Below, one piece after another: positions 20,051 to 31,201 of a DNA stretch of 64,000 nucleotides. The notes under the pieces were generated by a model. That model was not told where the DNA came from. It saw nothing but the letters and a program-made list of their open reading frames with translations, and did no database searches. Location of the stretch: the NCBI GenBank assembly GCA_023014365.1, contig JAEBUN010000070.1, positions 1 through 64,000 of the forward strand, in the 5' to 3' direction. How positions within the stretch are numbered: the first letter of the stretch is position 1; the number at the start of each line of letters is the position of its first letter. This DNA is from Lepiota brunneoincarnata (Eukaryota; Basidiomycota; Agaricomycetes; Agaricales; Agaricaceae). The translations under genes and the position numbers were made by a program.

Positions 20051-21968
20051 ATGTCCTCCTCGGCCTCTCAACAGGCAGTGCGAGGAGGGGCGGATCATGG
20101 CGGATCCCGCAGTTCAGGCCGCGGCCCCCCCCTACCCCCTCCACTGACCCACTGGACGTCCTGTCCCCCGGCTCCCCAAGGAGCCCTCTTCAAGAGCCCG
20201 CTGGCTGCTACGGTACAGCGGCAAGCATGCATGCTGTGGTTTCCCCACCTGGTGGGATGGCCGTCAACCCGGTGGAGATGCCGAGGCAGGCTCGACCTGT
20301 CTCCCGCCTCTCTGCATTTTCTAACGACTCGCGGTCGTCTTCCAAGCGGCTGCGGCGTAACTCCAGCGAGGGGGGTCGTCCCCTCTTCGCTCCCCCTGTG
20401 GGTTGACTTGGCCGCTGCTCTGAGTAGCGACAGTCAGGCTGATCACCTACAGGTGATAGCGGAGTCGTTCGACCAGGCGATGGACTACTTGGTGAAGCAC
20501 ACCGAGGTCCTCATGATGGGCCCCTTTTGGGAGAGGGCCTGGCACGCTTTTGATAGTCTCCTGCGGCGCACTGGGCGCTGCGGGTTCCTAGACTACGGGC
20601 TAAAGTGTGAGGGGGGCGATGAGGCCACCCTCCATCAGTCCATCATCGATGGGATGCGCCCCTTTGGGAGGGACATCTCGGACGTCCCTGAGGTGGTAGG
20701 GCCCTCCAGCCGGGTAAGACCTGCTGTGGCTGCCCCTCCCTCCCGACTGGCCATTATGCTGGCTCCCATGGACACGGCCCCTGATGCCAGAGCCTCCTCG
20801 GCCGCGCCGTCTGGAGGGGCTAAGTCCTCCAACTCCAAGGGTAAGGGCAAGGCTCCCCCTCCCCCGGCGCCGCTGCCTAACCCTAGGGGTCCAGGCCCAT
20901 CGCAGGCAGGCACATCTTACGCGAGGTCGGCAGTCCTGCCGCCGCTGCCAAAGGTGAATCTCTCCACCAAGCCCAGGGGCGCGAAGCGCTCCTTCGCTCA
21001 GGTAGCTGCCGCTCCCCCGGTCTCAAGGGATGGCGATACGAAGGTCGCGGAGGCCATTGCCGCCATGGCGAGGGCCTTCCCGCACCTCTCCCCCGCGGAT
21101 ATCCTCCACACCGTTGGTAGGGGATCCCCCACTCCGTTGTCTGGGAGGCCTCGCAACACCACCACTGGCCCCACTAGGCACCAGATTGTCATCCTGTTCG
21201 TGGGTCCTAGGCCCCCAATCAAGGACTTATCTCAGGTCGTCGTGGGGGCTAATCGTGCCCTCCTCAATGCGAAGTCCTCCCTTAACATCACGTCGGCCTC
21301 CCCGGCGTACGATGGTGTCTCTCTCGCAACCGATCCGGTTGCGTCCACAGCGGATCTTAACGTGATCCAGGACTGGGCTTCCCACTTCTTCCCAGCGGGG
21401 TCGCAGCCTACGGCCACGGTCCCCTCCTCTAAAGTCCTTCATGAAAGTGTCGGATGTCCCATTCTTTGCCCCTGACGGGTCACGCATCACCAGTCAGTGG
21501 ATCGAGAACACCATGCGGCAGTCGTCGCATCAAGGTTTCCTTAGCTTCCAGGGCCCCCTCAGGGTCAGGAGGAACTCCGATAAATCAGACATTACGACTG
21601 TCTGGTTCGAGATATGGGACTCGCAGACCGGGTCCACCTCCAAGTCGATGATCGGAAGGTCATTGGCCATTGGGCCCCGCGCTTGCCCTATAAGTGCGGC
21701 TTCCCAGCGGGTTGGGACGTCCCTTTGCCACCGTTGCTGGTGGTGGGGGCACCCGACTAATGTCTGCAGGGCGAGATTCCTGACCTGCCCTCTTTGCTCT
21801 GAGCCTCACAGCGAGGAGAACCACAGGTTGATGGCAGGGTGCTGCAAGGCCCACCCCAACGCGAACCCACTGGTTGCCAGTACTGCTGAGGGCACTCCGT
21901 GCCCTCATCAGCCCTGTTGTAGGAACTGTGGCGGCCCCCATGCCGCCCACGACAAGAAATGCCCTTTC
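20051..21968 (+). pseudogene. LINE-A ORF1 (unit A2), large part
   Basis: The ATG at 20051 begins MSSSASQQAVRGG. The C run at about 20124-20131 has one C too few for the Pro-Thr-Pro frame of other copies, so the N-terminus is frameshifted for a stretch. The frame recovers: the TEVLMMGPFWERAW block, GMRPFGRDISDVP, linker KGKGKAPPPPAP, SFAQVAAAPP and QIVILFVGPRPPIKDLS are all readable. Another frame change lies near 21435, followed by the zinc fingers CHRCWWWGHPTNVC and CRNCGGPHAAHDKKC. The sequence stops at the A4 insertion. Confidence 0.85.
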
Positions 21969-24900
21969 TTTTTTTTTTTTTCTTTTTTTTGAAATCAACA
22001 ATTTATAACGCGGTGCCCGAACGCAGTCCGCGTGCACTAGCTACGTACAAGGCAACTAATACATGGTATAACTACCAATAAAGGTAGGGAAGAGAATCCT
22101 GCTGACTCGAAAGGCTACACTCCATAAAGCAGTGCGCGTGGGTGAAGAGTCCGCTACCCCGACGGAAACCAGGGCGTAGCAGACGAGGGGTGGATAGGGC
22201 CAACAGGTCCCCCCCCTGAAGGGGGTTAGGAGTCAGTTCTCTGTAAATTCCTACACCCTGCAGACTAAGGCTCTAAGAACTTCGGGTCTCCGCCCCTAGG
22301 GGCGTTAGGAGTCAATTCTCCATAAATCGCTACACCCCGCCTGAGGGTGGGGGGCGAATAACCATCGGTTCCTCGAGACCGAAGCCCACAAGGGGGAAAT
22401 AACCTGAAGGCCCTCCCCAGTTATCCCACCCCTTGGGGCCGGGATAGGAACGCAAATGCGGAAGGATTGCGTTCCAGAAAGCCCAGAAGGACAGGAGTGA
22501 TCCTCCTGGGGGTGGAACCTAGCACGGTACTCCCCGATAGGGGCGTGACCGAGTATAGTGCGGGCGGCCCTCGCTGTACCAGCGAGAGACATCCGAGGAC
22601 CAATTTCTCGGAGCCACGCACCCCCGGAGAGGTACAAGGGCTGGATTGGCTTCCTGAGGGAGTCCAGTAGGGGAAGGAAATTCCTCCCTCTATAAAGGGG
22701 CAAGCGAAACATGTTCACCCACTCATCAACACACCCTCTCATGATCTCAGCCTGGAGAGAGTCGATAGTAGTCGCCGGGCGGGCGCCCAGCGATACCCAG
22801 AGCTCCTTCACCATTGCAACGGCATCAGAGTGAAGCTCTGCAACAGAGCCCAAAGGCACCTGCCAGAAGGTAACGGTCCGCTGGGCCTTGGAAGACAGCC
22901 AGCGGTCCAAGGACCGACACACCTCCAGGGAATGAACCTGGCCGGCGTGCACAGAGGGATCCACAGCTCTGCGGGCAGAGCCCATGGAGCTGGTGTAGAC
23001 AAAGATGTGGTCAGTTTCTGCATGGTCCAAGACCATGCTTACTCCCAACCAGATGGAGTGGAGCTCCACGTTGGTGAGCAGAACCCTCCCCGCGGCCTGC
23101 CTGGCCTGCTTGACCAGACGCCCGCCTGCAAACATGCAAGCTGCCGAGACAGCCTGCAGCCTCCCGCACGGCAGCCGGTGGGCACCAGCCGCTATGCAGA
23201 CGGACGACGGATCAGACTGCGCCCTTCGAATGGAGGCGTGCAGTCCGTCGAGATGCCATTGCTTCGAATCCCCCTCCGGATCAACGGTGTAGAGCTTAAA
23301 TTTGATCCGCTCCGAAAAGCGGTCCAAAAGACGGAGACCTGGCCTATTCTCATCCGCAAATGGGGAGAAGGGCTCAGTAAGCTGCGGAAGCACTGCCTGT
23401 ACCTCCATAAGAGCACTCTTCACCCTAGGCCGAAGCGCAGGGGTGAGAGCCGAGATAGCTCGCGGATGCTCCGGAGAGCTCCCCCTAAACTCATGGCCCA
23501 ACAAGGGCCGAAGCGGATGATTAGCCGCAAGAGTGGCAACCTGGAATATCGTTCCGGTTGGGGACGTGCGGAATGCACCTATGATCCAGTTAGCGGCTTG
23601 CCGCTGCATGGAGTTAAATATCTTGAAGATTCCCTTGTTACGGAAACCCTTGTGATACCACATGCGGAACCCATACGTGGCAATAGGAACCACACATGAC
23701 CGGTAGAGGAGGCACTTCTGGTCAGGGAGCAACCCCCGGGTTGAATTACCAAGCATCCCCATCGCACCGACCGTGGAGAAAGCCTTGGTAAAATAGTAAC
23801 GCACATGCTCGCAAAAGGTGAGAGCACGGTCAAAATAGAAACCCAAGTACCGCCAGAACGGCTTGGGTTTCAAGGGGGTGTCCCCTATATACGGATGGAA
23901 GCCCAGGTCAATGGGCGGGTTAGCATCCCTCGGGTTGCGAGAGAAGTGAAAGACCTCAGACTTGGTATGCTCAAGCGTGAGGCCGAAAGAGTCAAAGAGC
24001 CCGTGCACGCAGCGATAAGCCGCCTGTAGGGCAGTAACGTTGTCCTCCCAATTCCTGGCCTGGACTATAAGGGTCCCATCGTCGACATACAAAAGCATGT
24101 TGACGCCGAGGCCGGGGGTCCGCTGGTAGTACAAGTACACCAGGGGGGCGAGATACAGAGCAGACAAGACAGGGGACAGAGCAGAGCCCTGCCCGACACC
24201 CATATCTGCCTGCCTAGGATCAGACCGAAAGGAATTCCACAAATACGTGGTAGACCTCCCAACCAGATATGATCCGAAGAATCGCACCAGCTCCGGCGCA
24301 AAACCCGAATGCGATAGCACCGCTAGAATCATGTTGTGATTCAGCGAGGGAAAGAACTGAGCGATGTCAAAGGCCACAACGCTAGTCTGCAGCCCCCGAG
24401 CCCACCCTGCCCGAACGAGATGGGTGAGGATCAACCCGGCGTCCTCCGTGGACTTCTGGCGGATACCGCCAACGTGGTTGGGATGAAACACCCCCCATTT
24501 GACACAGTCAAACTGGAGGCGGTTGGAGATCATCTTCTCCACGAGTTTGCCTAACGTGTTAAGCAACACAATCAGCCGAAAGGCCTTGGGAGTAGAGTAT
24601 GAGGGCTTCCCCGGCTTAGGTATGACCACCGAGTTAGACTCCTTGAAATAATCAGGCCAATGCCCTGCCGTTAGGCAGGCATTGGCGAGATCGACAAATA
24701 CGTGGCAAGACGTACGGTCCGCCACGATATCCTTCAGGTACAACCATGTAACATGGTCAGGCCCAGGAGCAGACTTCTTCGCGCAAGAATGCAGGGCATC
24801 CTCGAGTTCCAAAGTGGAGAAAGGGTACCACGCCCTCTCCGCCTGAGCAGGGAGAGCGTCCAACACAGAGGGATCTACAGCGTGGCCAGAGGCCGCATTG

Positions 24901-26357
24901 TAGGTCCCGTGTAGGGCATCCCATAAGGAGTCCATGTCGTGGCATGGCACGCCATCGTGCTGTATGGCGTCACATGCAGGCAACTTGCGCTGCTTAACCC
25001 AGGCCATCAGGTCCCAGGGGCGCTTGTTCACAGAAGCAATTTCCTTGATCTTCTCATCGAAGAACTTGCGCTTGACGGCCTTTGCGGCGCGTCGGAACTC
25101 ATACCACGCCTCCCCCAAGGGGGAGGCCCGATACGCCCTAATGGCGGCGGTGCAGTCATCATTCCACCACAGATTAGACCGCCCCACAATGAACACCTCC
25201 TCCGAGAAGGCGTCCCAGGCCTGAGAGATGATCCGAGCCACAGCCGAGGCCACGCGCTCCACCTCCGCAGGCGTGTCCAAGGGTGGCTGCAAAGCGGACA
25301 GCCCCTCACATATCTGTGCTACGAACTTTGACTCCTCGTCGCTATCGGGCTTCAGAACATGGTGGATCACCCCAGTCATAAAACGAGTGACCGGGAGAAC
25401 CAGGGTAAGAGGCGTGTGGTCTGAAGGACCACGCATCTCGAGATCAATCAAGGGCCTGAGATCAGGATCTTGAGCCATCAGGAGGAAAACGAGATCAATC
25501 ACCGATGGTGACAGATTCGTATCGTGTGGGAAGTGAGTCAGGCCCAGAACCACGGGAAGCACCAAATCAAGCCCCAGATCTATCCCAACCTCCAAAAGAG
25601 ATTGGGCGATCCCCGGATGCGAGACCCGATTAGGATCCCACCGCTCCGAGTGGTAATTGAAGTCGCCTGCCATGTATGTCATGGCAGGCAGGGAGTCCAC
25701 CAGCCCCCGAAGGGCAAGAATGGCGGTGTGCCAGTCGTCTGAGTAGATGTTCATAAGATTAAAGGTGTGCCCCCCTTGCCACAGGGACACAACCATAATG
25801 TCGCGGTGATCGACCAAATCCCTACGGAGGGATGGCCACAGCAGCTTCAGCCTTGAGTGGACGTAAGCCAACACTCGCAGGGACGAATCGCCCAGCTGAG
25901 GATTCCAGATGCACACCTACTCCGGATGGAGCGGGGCGCCTACAACATCCTCACCATCCCTAGAGACAGTAGAGGGAGCCTTACGGAGGTTTCGCCAAGG
26001 GGGCTCTTGCACGAAAAAGATGTCAAAATCGCTTTTATACAATTTGAGATAAGAGTCCAGCAGAATGTAATTACAGTTTACATTCTGAGAGCATATACGT
26101 AACTCGTTTAGGTACCTAGGCATTACTCCTACGCTGAGTTAGCAAGACCTTGGGGGCAGTAGGGGAACCGCGTACCTCCTGATATCGTTTCTTGGCCCAA
26201 CCGTCTTCAAAACGTTTGCGCCAAAAAGGGCATTTCTTGTCGTGGGCGGCATGAGGGCCGCCACAGTTCCTACAATGGGGCTGGTGAGGGCACTCCGTGC
26301 CCTCAGCAGTACCGGCAACCGGTGGGTTCGTGTTGGGGCAGGCCTTGCAGCACCCCA
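21969..26357 (-). mobile_element. LINE-A copy A4, 5'-truncated
   Basis: The minus-strand insert has a poly-T at 21969-21990 (with one C) and a 15-bp duplication AAGAAATGCCCTTTC (21954-21968, repeated from 26358). It is truncated within ORF1, of which the last ~80 codons remain (26116-26357), and has an almost complete ORF2 and a 3' UTR with both structured units (22207-22340). It sits in the zinc-finger region of A2 ORF1, and A2 resumes in frame at 26358. Confidence 0.92.
22305..26123 (-). pseudogene. LINE-A ORF2, nearly full length (copy A4)
   Basis: This is the longest LINE-A ORF2 here. The ATG is at 26123, one TAG (a Trp codon elsewhere) lies at 25917-25919, and the frame is then open for 1203 codons. 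Endonuclease motifs are QEPPW, GDFNYHSERWDP, SPSVIDLVF and GPSDHTPL. RT motifs are AFDIAQFF, GVGQGSALSP and YVDDGT, all catalytic residues present. The RNase H-like domain lacks two of the acidic residues seen in LINE-B. An in-frame deletion of ~75 nt lies after the RT (SPTGTIFQVATLA). A ~120-nt deletion removes the C-terminal zinc motif after HSCP and shifts frame. Confidence 0.9.
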
Positions 26358-26589
26358 AAGAAATGCCCTTTCTGGCGCAAGCGTTTTGAGGACGGTTGGG
26401 CCAAGAAACGATATCAGGAGGTACGCGGTTCCCCTACTGCCCCCAAGGTCTTGCTAACTCAGCGTAGGAGTAATGCCTAGGTACCTAAACGAGTTACGTA
26501 TATGCTCTCAGAATGTAAACTGTAATTACATTCTGCTGGACTCTTTGATCGATCTCATCTTCCTCCTGATGGCTCGAGACCCTGATCTC
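26358..26589 (+). pseudogene. LINE-A ORF1 end and ORF2 start (unit A2)
   Basis: ORF1 ends at 26480, and the ORF2 ATG at 26473 overlaps it by 8 nt (ATGCCTAG). After about 24 codons of ORF2 (RICSQNVNCNYILLDSL) a ~555-nt deletion at about 26545 joins the N-terminus to IDLIFLLMARDPD. This removes the GDFN endonuclease motif. The right edge is the ATCTC duplication of the solo LTR. Confidence 0.8.
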
Positions 26590-26909
26590 TGTTGAAGCAG
26601 GAGCGTTGGGGAACTGGTGAGGAGTCCTAACAGCAAAGGAACAAGTGTATTACACGAAGGGAACGACTAGAAACGAAAGGAACAAGCTGTGGACAGCTGT
26701 GAGAGACTGGAAGTCCCAAAAGCATCCACAGGTGCAAGTCCATGTCTAGATCACATGACTAGCTACCAAAAGCGTCCAGGCCTATCTACAAGTCCACAAA
26801 TACAACAACAAACAAGTGGGACTGTTCAGAGCACAATAAGACAAGTGCACACTGCTCACCACAGGAGTGCACATAGCACATCCTGGCATGTCACAGGGCA
26901 CTCCTAACA
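26590..26909 (-). mobile_element. Solo copia LTR (LTR3)
   Basis: A 320-bp short-form LTR (minus orientation) is flanked by ATCTC (26585-26589, 26910-26914). It is the same length as the Copia-1 3' LTR and has one copy of the internal direct repeat. Confidence 0.93.
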
Positions 26910-28882
26910 ATCTCAGGCCCCTGATCGATCTGGAGATGCGTGGTCCTTTGGACCACGCTCCTCTTACTCTGGTTCTCCCGGTCACTCATTTTATGACCAG
27001 AGTGATCTGCCGTGTTCTGAAGCCCAATAGCGACGAGGAGTCGAAGTTCGTGGCGCAGATATGTGAGGGGCTCGCTGCGTTGCGGATGCCCTTGGTCACC
27101 CCTGTGGAGGTGGAGTCCGCAGCCTCAGCCATGGCTCATATCATCTCCCAGGCCTGGGACACCTTCTCTGAGGAGGTGTTCATTGTAGGGTGGTCTAATC
27201 CATGGTGGAATGACGACTGCACCGCTGCCATTAGGGCGTATCGGGCCTTCCCATCAAGGGAGGCGTGGTGCGAGTTCCGACAAGCCGCCAAGGCTGTCAA
27301 ACGCAAGTTCTTCAATGAGAAGATCAAGGAGATTGCCTCTGCAAACAAGCGCCCCTGGGACCTGATGGCCTGGGTCAAACAGCGCAAGTTACCGGCATGC
27401 GACGTGATTCAGCACGATAGCGTGCCGTGTCATGACATGGGCTCCCTATGGGATGCTCTTCATGGTACCTACAATGCGGCCTCTGGCCGCGCTGTAGATA
27501 CCTCAGTGCTGGACGCTCTCCCCGTGCAGGCAGAGAGGGCGTGGTATCCGTTCTCCACTTTGGAGCTTGAGGACGCCTTGTGTTCTTGCGCGAAGAAGTC
27601 TGCTCCCAGGCCCGACCATGTTATGTGGTCGTACCTGAAGGACATCGTGGCGGATTGTACGTCCTGTCGCGTGTTCGTCAATCTCGCCAATGCCTGCCTT
27701 ACGGCAGGGCATTGGCCTGATTATTTCAAGGAGTCTAACTCAGTGGTCATACCTAAGCTGGGGAAGCCCTCGTACTCTACCCCCAAGGCCTTTCGGCTGA
27801 TTGTGTTACTGAACACGTTGGGCAAGCTTGTGGAGAAGATGATCTCCAACCGCCTCCAGTTTGACTGTGTCAAGTGGGGGGTGTTTCATCCCAACCAGGT
27901 TGGCGGTATCCGCCAGAAGTCCACTGAGGATGCCGGGTTGATCCTCACCCATCTCGTTTGTGCGGGGTGGGCTCGATGACTGCGGACTAGTGTTGTAGCC
28001 TTCGACATCGCTCAGTTCTTCCCTTCGCTGAATCATGAAATGATTCTGGTGGTGCTGTCATGGTCCAGTTTCGCGCCTGAGTTGGTGCGGTTCTTCGGCT
28101 CTTACCTGGTTGGGAGGTCTACCATGTATTTGTGGAATTCCTTTCGGTCTGATCCTAGGCAGGCGGATGTGGGCGTTGGGCAGGGCTCCGCTCTGTCCCC
28201 CGTCCTGTCCGCCTTGTATCTCGCCCCTCTGGTGTACTTGTACTACCAGCGGACCCCCGGCCTCGGCGTCAACATGCTTTTGTATGTCGACGATGGGACC
28301 CTTATAGTCCAGACCAAGATTTGGGAGGACAACGTTACTGCCCTGCAGGCGGCTTATCGCTGCGTGCATGGGCTCTTTGACTCGTTTGGCCTCACGCTTG
28401 AGCATACCAAGTCTGAGGTCTTTCACTTCTCTCGTAACCCGAGGGATGCCAACCCGCCCATTGACCTGGGCTTCCATCCGTACATGGGGGACACCCCTTT
28501 GAGGCCTAGGCCGTTTTGGCAGTACCTGGGTTTCTATTTCGACCATGCTCTCACTTTCCGCAAGCACGTCTGCTACTATTCTACCAAGGCCTTCTCCACG
28601 GTCGGTGCGATGGGGATGCTTGGTAATTCAACCCGGGGACTGCTTCCTGACCAGAAGCGCCTCCTCTACCGGTCCTGCGTGGTTCCTATTGCTACGTATG
28701 GGTTCCATCTGTGGTATCACGAGGGTTTCCGTAATAAGGGAATCCTCAAGATGTTCAACTCCATGCAGCGGCGGGCCGCCAACTGGATCATCGGTGTGTT
28801 CCGCACATCCCCAACCGGGGGGGCAGAGGCCCTGGCAGGCTTTCTGCTCTTCCGGCTGCATCTCAAGAAGCTGGCGTCCTGA
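26910..28882 (+). pseudogene. LINE-A ORF2, SDH motif to end of RT (unit A2)
   Basis: The sequence resumes after the solo LTR with LRPLIDLEMRGPLDHAPL (SDH has become LDH, so the endonuclease is lost twice over). It runs through RT, with a TGA at 27977-27979 before TSVVAFDIAQFF. YVDDGT is intact. A second TGA at 28880-28882 follows LHLKKLAS, at the RT/RNase H-like boundary. Copy A5 has a stop at the same codon. Sequence continues to 29028. Confidence 0.85.
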
Positions 28883-29148
28883 ATGATATTCCAGGTTGCC
28901 ACTCTTGCAGATAATCATCCGCTACAGCCCTTGCTGGGCCATGAGTTTAGGGGGAGCTCTCCGGAGCACCCGCGTGCTATCTCGACTCTCACCCCTGCGC
29001 TCTGGCCTAAGGTGAAGAGTGCTCTTATCATCGCTTCTTGATCTGGTACTTCCACCAGCACGTGCACAGCCACAACCACCTCGACGCTTTATCTCTCGTC
29101 CTGCGCACCCCCGCTGTTAGATTCAACTAGAAGTACTCGCAACCCAAC

Positions 29149-31201
29149 ATGTCCTCCTTGGCCTCACAACAGGCTGCACGAGGAGGGGCGGATCGTGGCG
29201 GATCCCGCGGTTCAGGCCGTGGTCCCCCCCCCTACCCCCTCCACCGACCCATTGGACGTCCTGTCCCCCAGCTCCCTGAGGAGCCCTCTCCAAGAGCCCG
29301 CTGGCCGCTACGGTACAGCGGCAAGCATGCATGCTGCGGTTTCCCCACCTCATGGGATGGCCGTCGACCCGGTGGAGACGCCGAGGCAGGCTTGACCTGT
29401 TTCTCACCTCTCTGCCTTCTCTAACAATTTGTGGTCGTCTTCCAAGCGGCCGCGGTGCAACTCCAGCGAGGGGGGCTGCCCCCTCTTCGCTCCTCCTGCG
29501 ATATCCCCCTTGCGGGTTGACTTGGCCGCTGCCCCGAGCAGCGACAGTCAGGCTGATCACCTGCAGGCGATAGCGGAGTCGTTTGATCAGGCGACGGATT
29601 ACTCGGTGAAGCACACCGAGGTCCTCATCACAGGCCCCTCTTGGGAGAGGGCTTGGCACACTTTCGATGGTCTCCTGCGGCATACTGGGCGCTGCGGGTT
29701 CCTTGACTACGGGCTGAAGTGCGAGGGGAACAACGAGTCTACCCTCCGTCAGTCCATCATCGATGGGATGCGCCCCTTTGGGAGGGACATCTCGGATGTC
29801 CCTGAGGTGGTAGGGCCCCCTGGCCAGGTAAAACCTGCGGTGGCCGCCCCGCCCTCCCGACCGGCCATTATGCCAGCTCCTATGGATACAGCCCCCGACG
29901 CCAGAGCCTCCTCGGCCATGCCATCTGGAGGGGCTAAGTCCTCCGGCTCCAAGGGCAAGGGCAAGGCCCCCCCTCCCCCTGCGCCGCCGCCTAACCCCAG
30001 GGGTCCAGGTCCGTCGCAGGCAGGCATGTCTTATGCGAGGTCAGTGGTCCCGCCGCTGCCGCCTAAGGTAAACCTCTCCACCAAGCCCAGAGGCACCAAG
30101 CGCTCCTTCGCTCAGGTGGCCGCCGCCCCCCCGGTCTCAAGGGATAGCGATACGAAGGTCACGGAGGCCATTGCCGCTATGGCAAGGGCCTTCCCGCACC
30201 TCTCCCCTGCGGACATCCTCCACACTGTTGGTAGGGGGTCCCCCACTCCATCATCCGGGAGGCCTCGCAAGAGGCCTTGCAACACTACCGCTGGCCCCAC
30301 TAGGCGCCAGATTGTCATCTTGTTTGTGGGTCCCAGGCCCCTGATCAAGGACTTGTCTCAGGTTGTCGCGGGGGCTAATTGTGCCCTCCTCAATGTGAAG
30401 TCCTCCCTCAACGTCACGTCGGCCTCCCTGGCATACGATGGCGTCTCTCTCGTGACCGACCCGGTGGCGTCTACCGCGGATCTCAACGTGATCCAGGACT
30501 GGGCCTCCCGGTTCTTCCCAGCGGGTTTGCAGCCCACAGCTACAGTCCCCTCTTCTAAGTCCTTTATGAAGGTGTCGGACGTCCCCTTCTTTGCCCCTGA
30601 CGGGTCCCGCATTACCAGTCAGTGGATTGAGAACATCATGTGACAGTTGTCGCATCAAGGTTTCCTCAACCTCCAGGGCCTCCCTAGGGTCCGGAGGAAC
30701 TCCGACAAATCAGACACTGCGACTGTCTGGTTCGAGATTTGGGACTCGCAGACCGGGTCCACTTCCAAGTCAATGATCGGAAGGTCGTTGGCCATTGGGC
30801 CCCGCGCTTGTCCTATAAGTGCGGCTTCCCAGCGGGTTGGGATGTCCCTTTGCCGCCGTTGCTGGCGGTGGGGGCACCCAACTAATGTCTGCAGGGCGAG
30901 ATTCCTGACCTGCCCCATCTGCTCTGAGCCTCACAGCGAGGAGAATCATAGGTCGATGGCGGGGTGCTGCAAGGCCCGCCCCAACGCGAACCCACCGGTT
31001 GCCGGCACTGCTGAGGGCACGGAGTGCCCTCATCAGCCCCGTTGTAGGAACTGTGGTGGCCCCCATGCCGCCCACAACAAGAAATGCCCATTCTGGCGTA
31101 AGCGTTTTGAAGACGGTTGGGCCAAGAAACGATATCAGGAGGTACGTGGTTCCCCTACCGCCCCCAAGGTCTCGCTAACTCAGCCTAGGAGTAATGCCTA
31201 G
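29149..31201 (+). pseudogene. LINE-A ORF1 (unit A3)
   Basis: The ATG at 29149 has a short open lead (MSSLASQQAARGG) and then a C-run frameshift at about 29223-29232 (one C extra relative to copy A0). The main frame is open 29429-30643: TEVLITGPSWERAW, GMRPFGRDISDVP, a Pro-rich KGKGKAPPPPAPPP linker, SFAQVAAAPPVSRD, RRQIVILFVGPRPLIKDLS and SQWIENIM. It then has a TGA, and the remainder (30647-31201) carries three Cys/His clusters including CRRCWRWGHPTNVC and CRNCGGPHAAHNKKC. The likely role is element RNA binding. The stop overlaps the ORF2 start. Confidence 0.87.

Larger units (their letters stand above)
19927..29028 (+). mobile_element. LINE-A unit A2 (3'-truncated, interrupted)
   Basis: The family 5' end lies at about 19930, preceded by three extra bases (GCA). 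ORF1 runs from 20051 and is split at 21969 by A4, resuming at 26358. ORF2 starts at 26473, has lost about 555 nt of the endonuclease at about 26545 and is split by a solo LTR (26590-26909). It ends abruptly after GTGCTCTTAT in the RNase H-like region. It has a stop at 27977 inside RT and another at 28880 after RT. Confidence 0.85.

Noticed and set aside
22830..23699. 289-codon plus-strand ORF, with relatives opposite other LINE-A copies
   Set aside because: It recurs only because it is antisense to the conserved LINE-A ORF2 C-terminus; composition follows the complementary codons.
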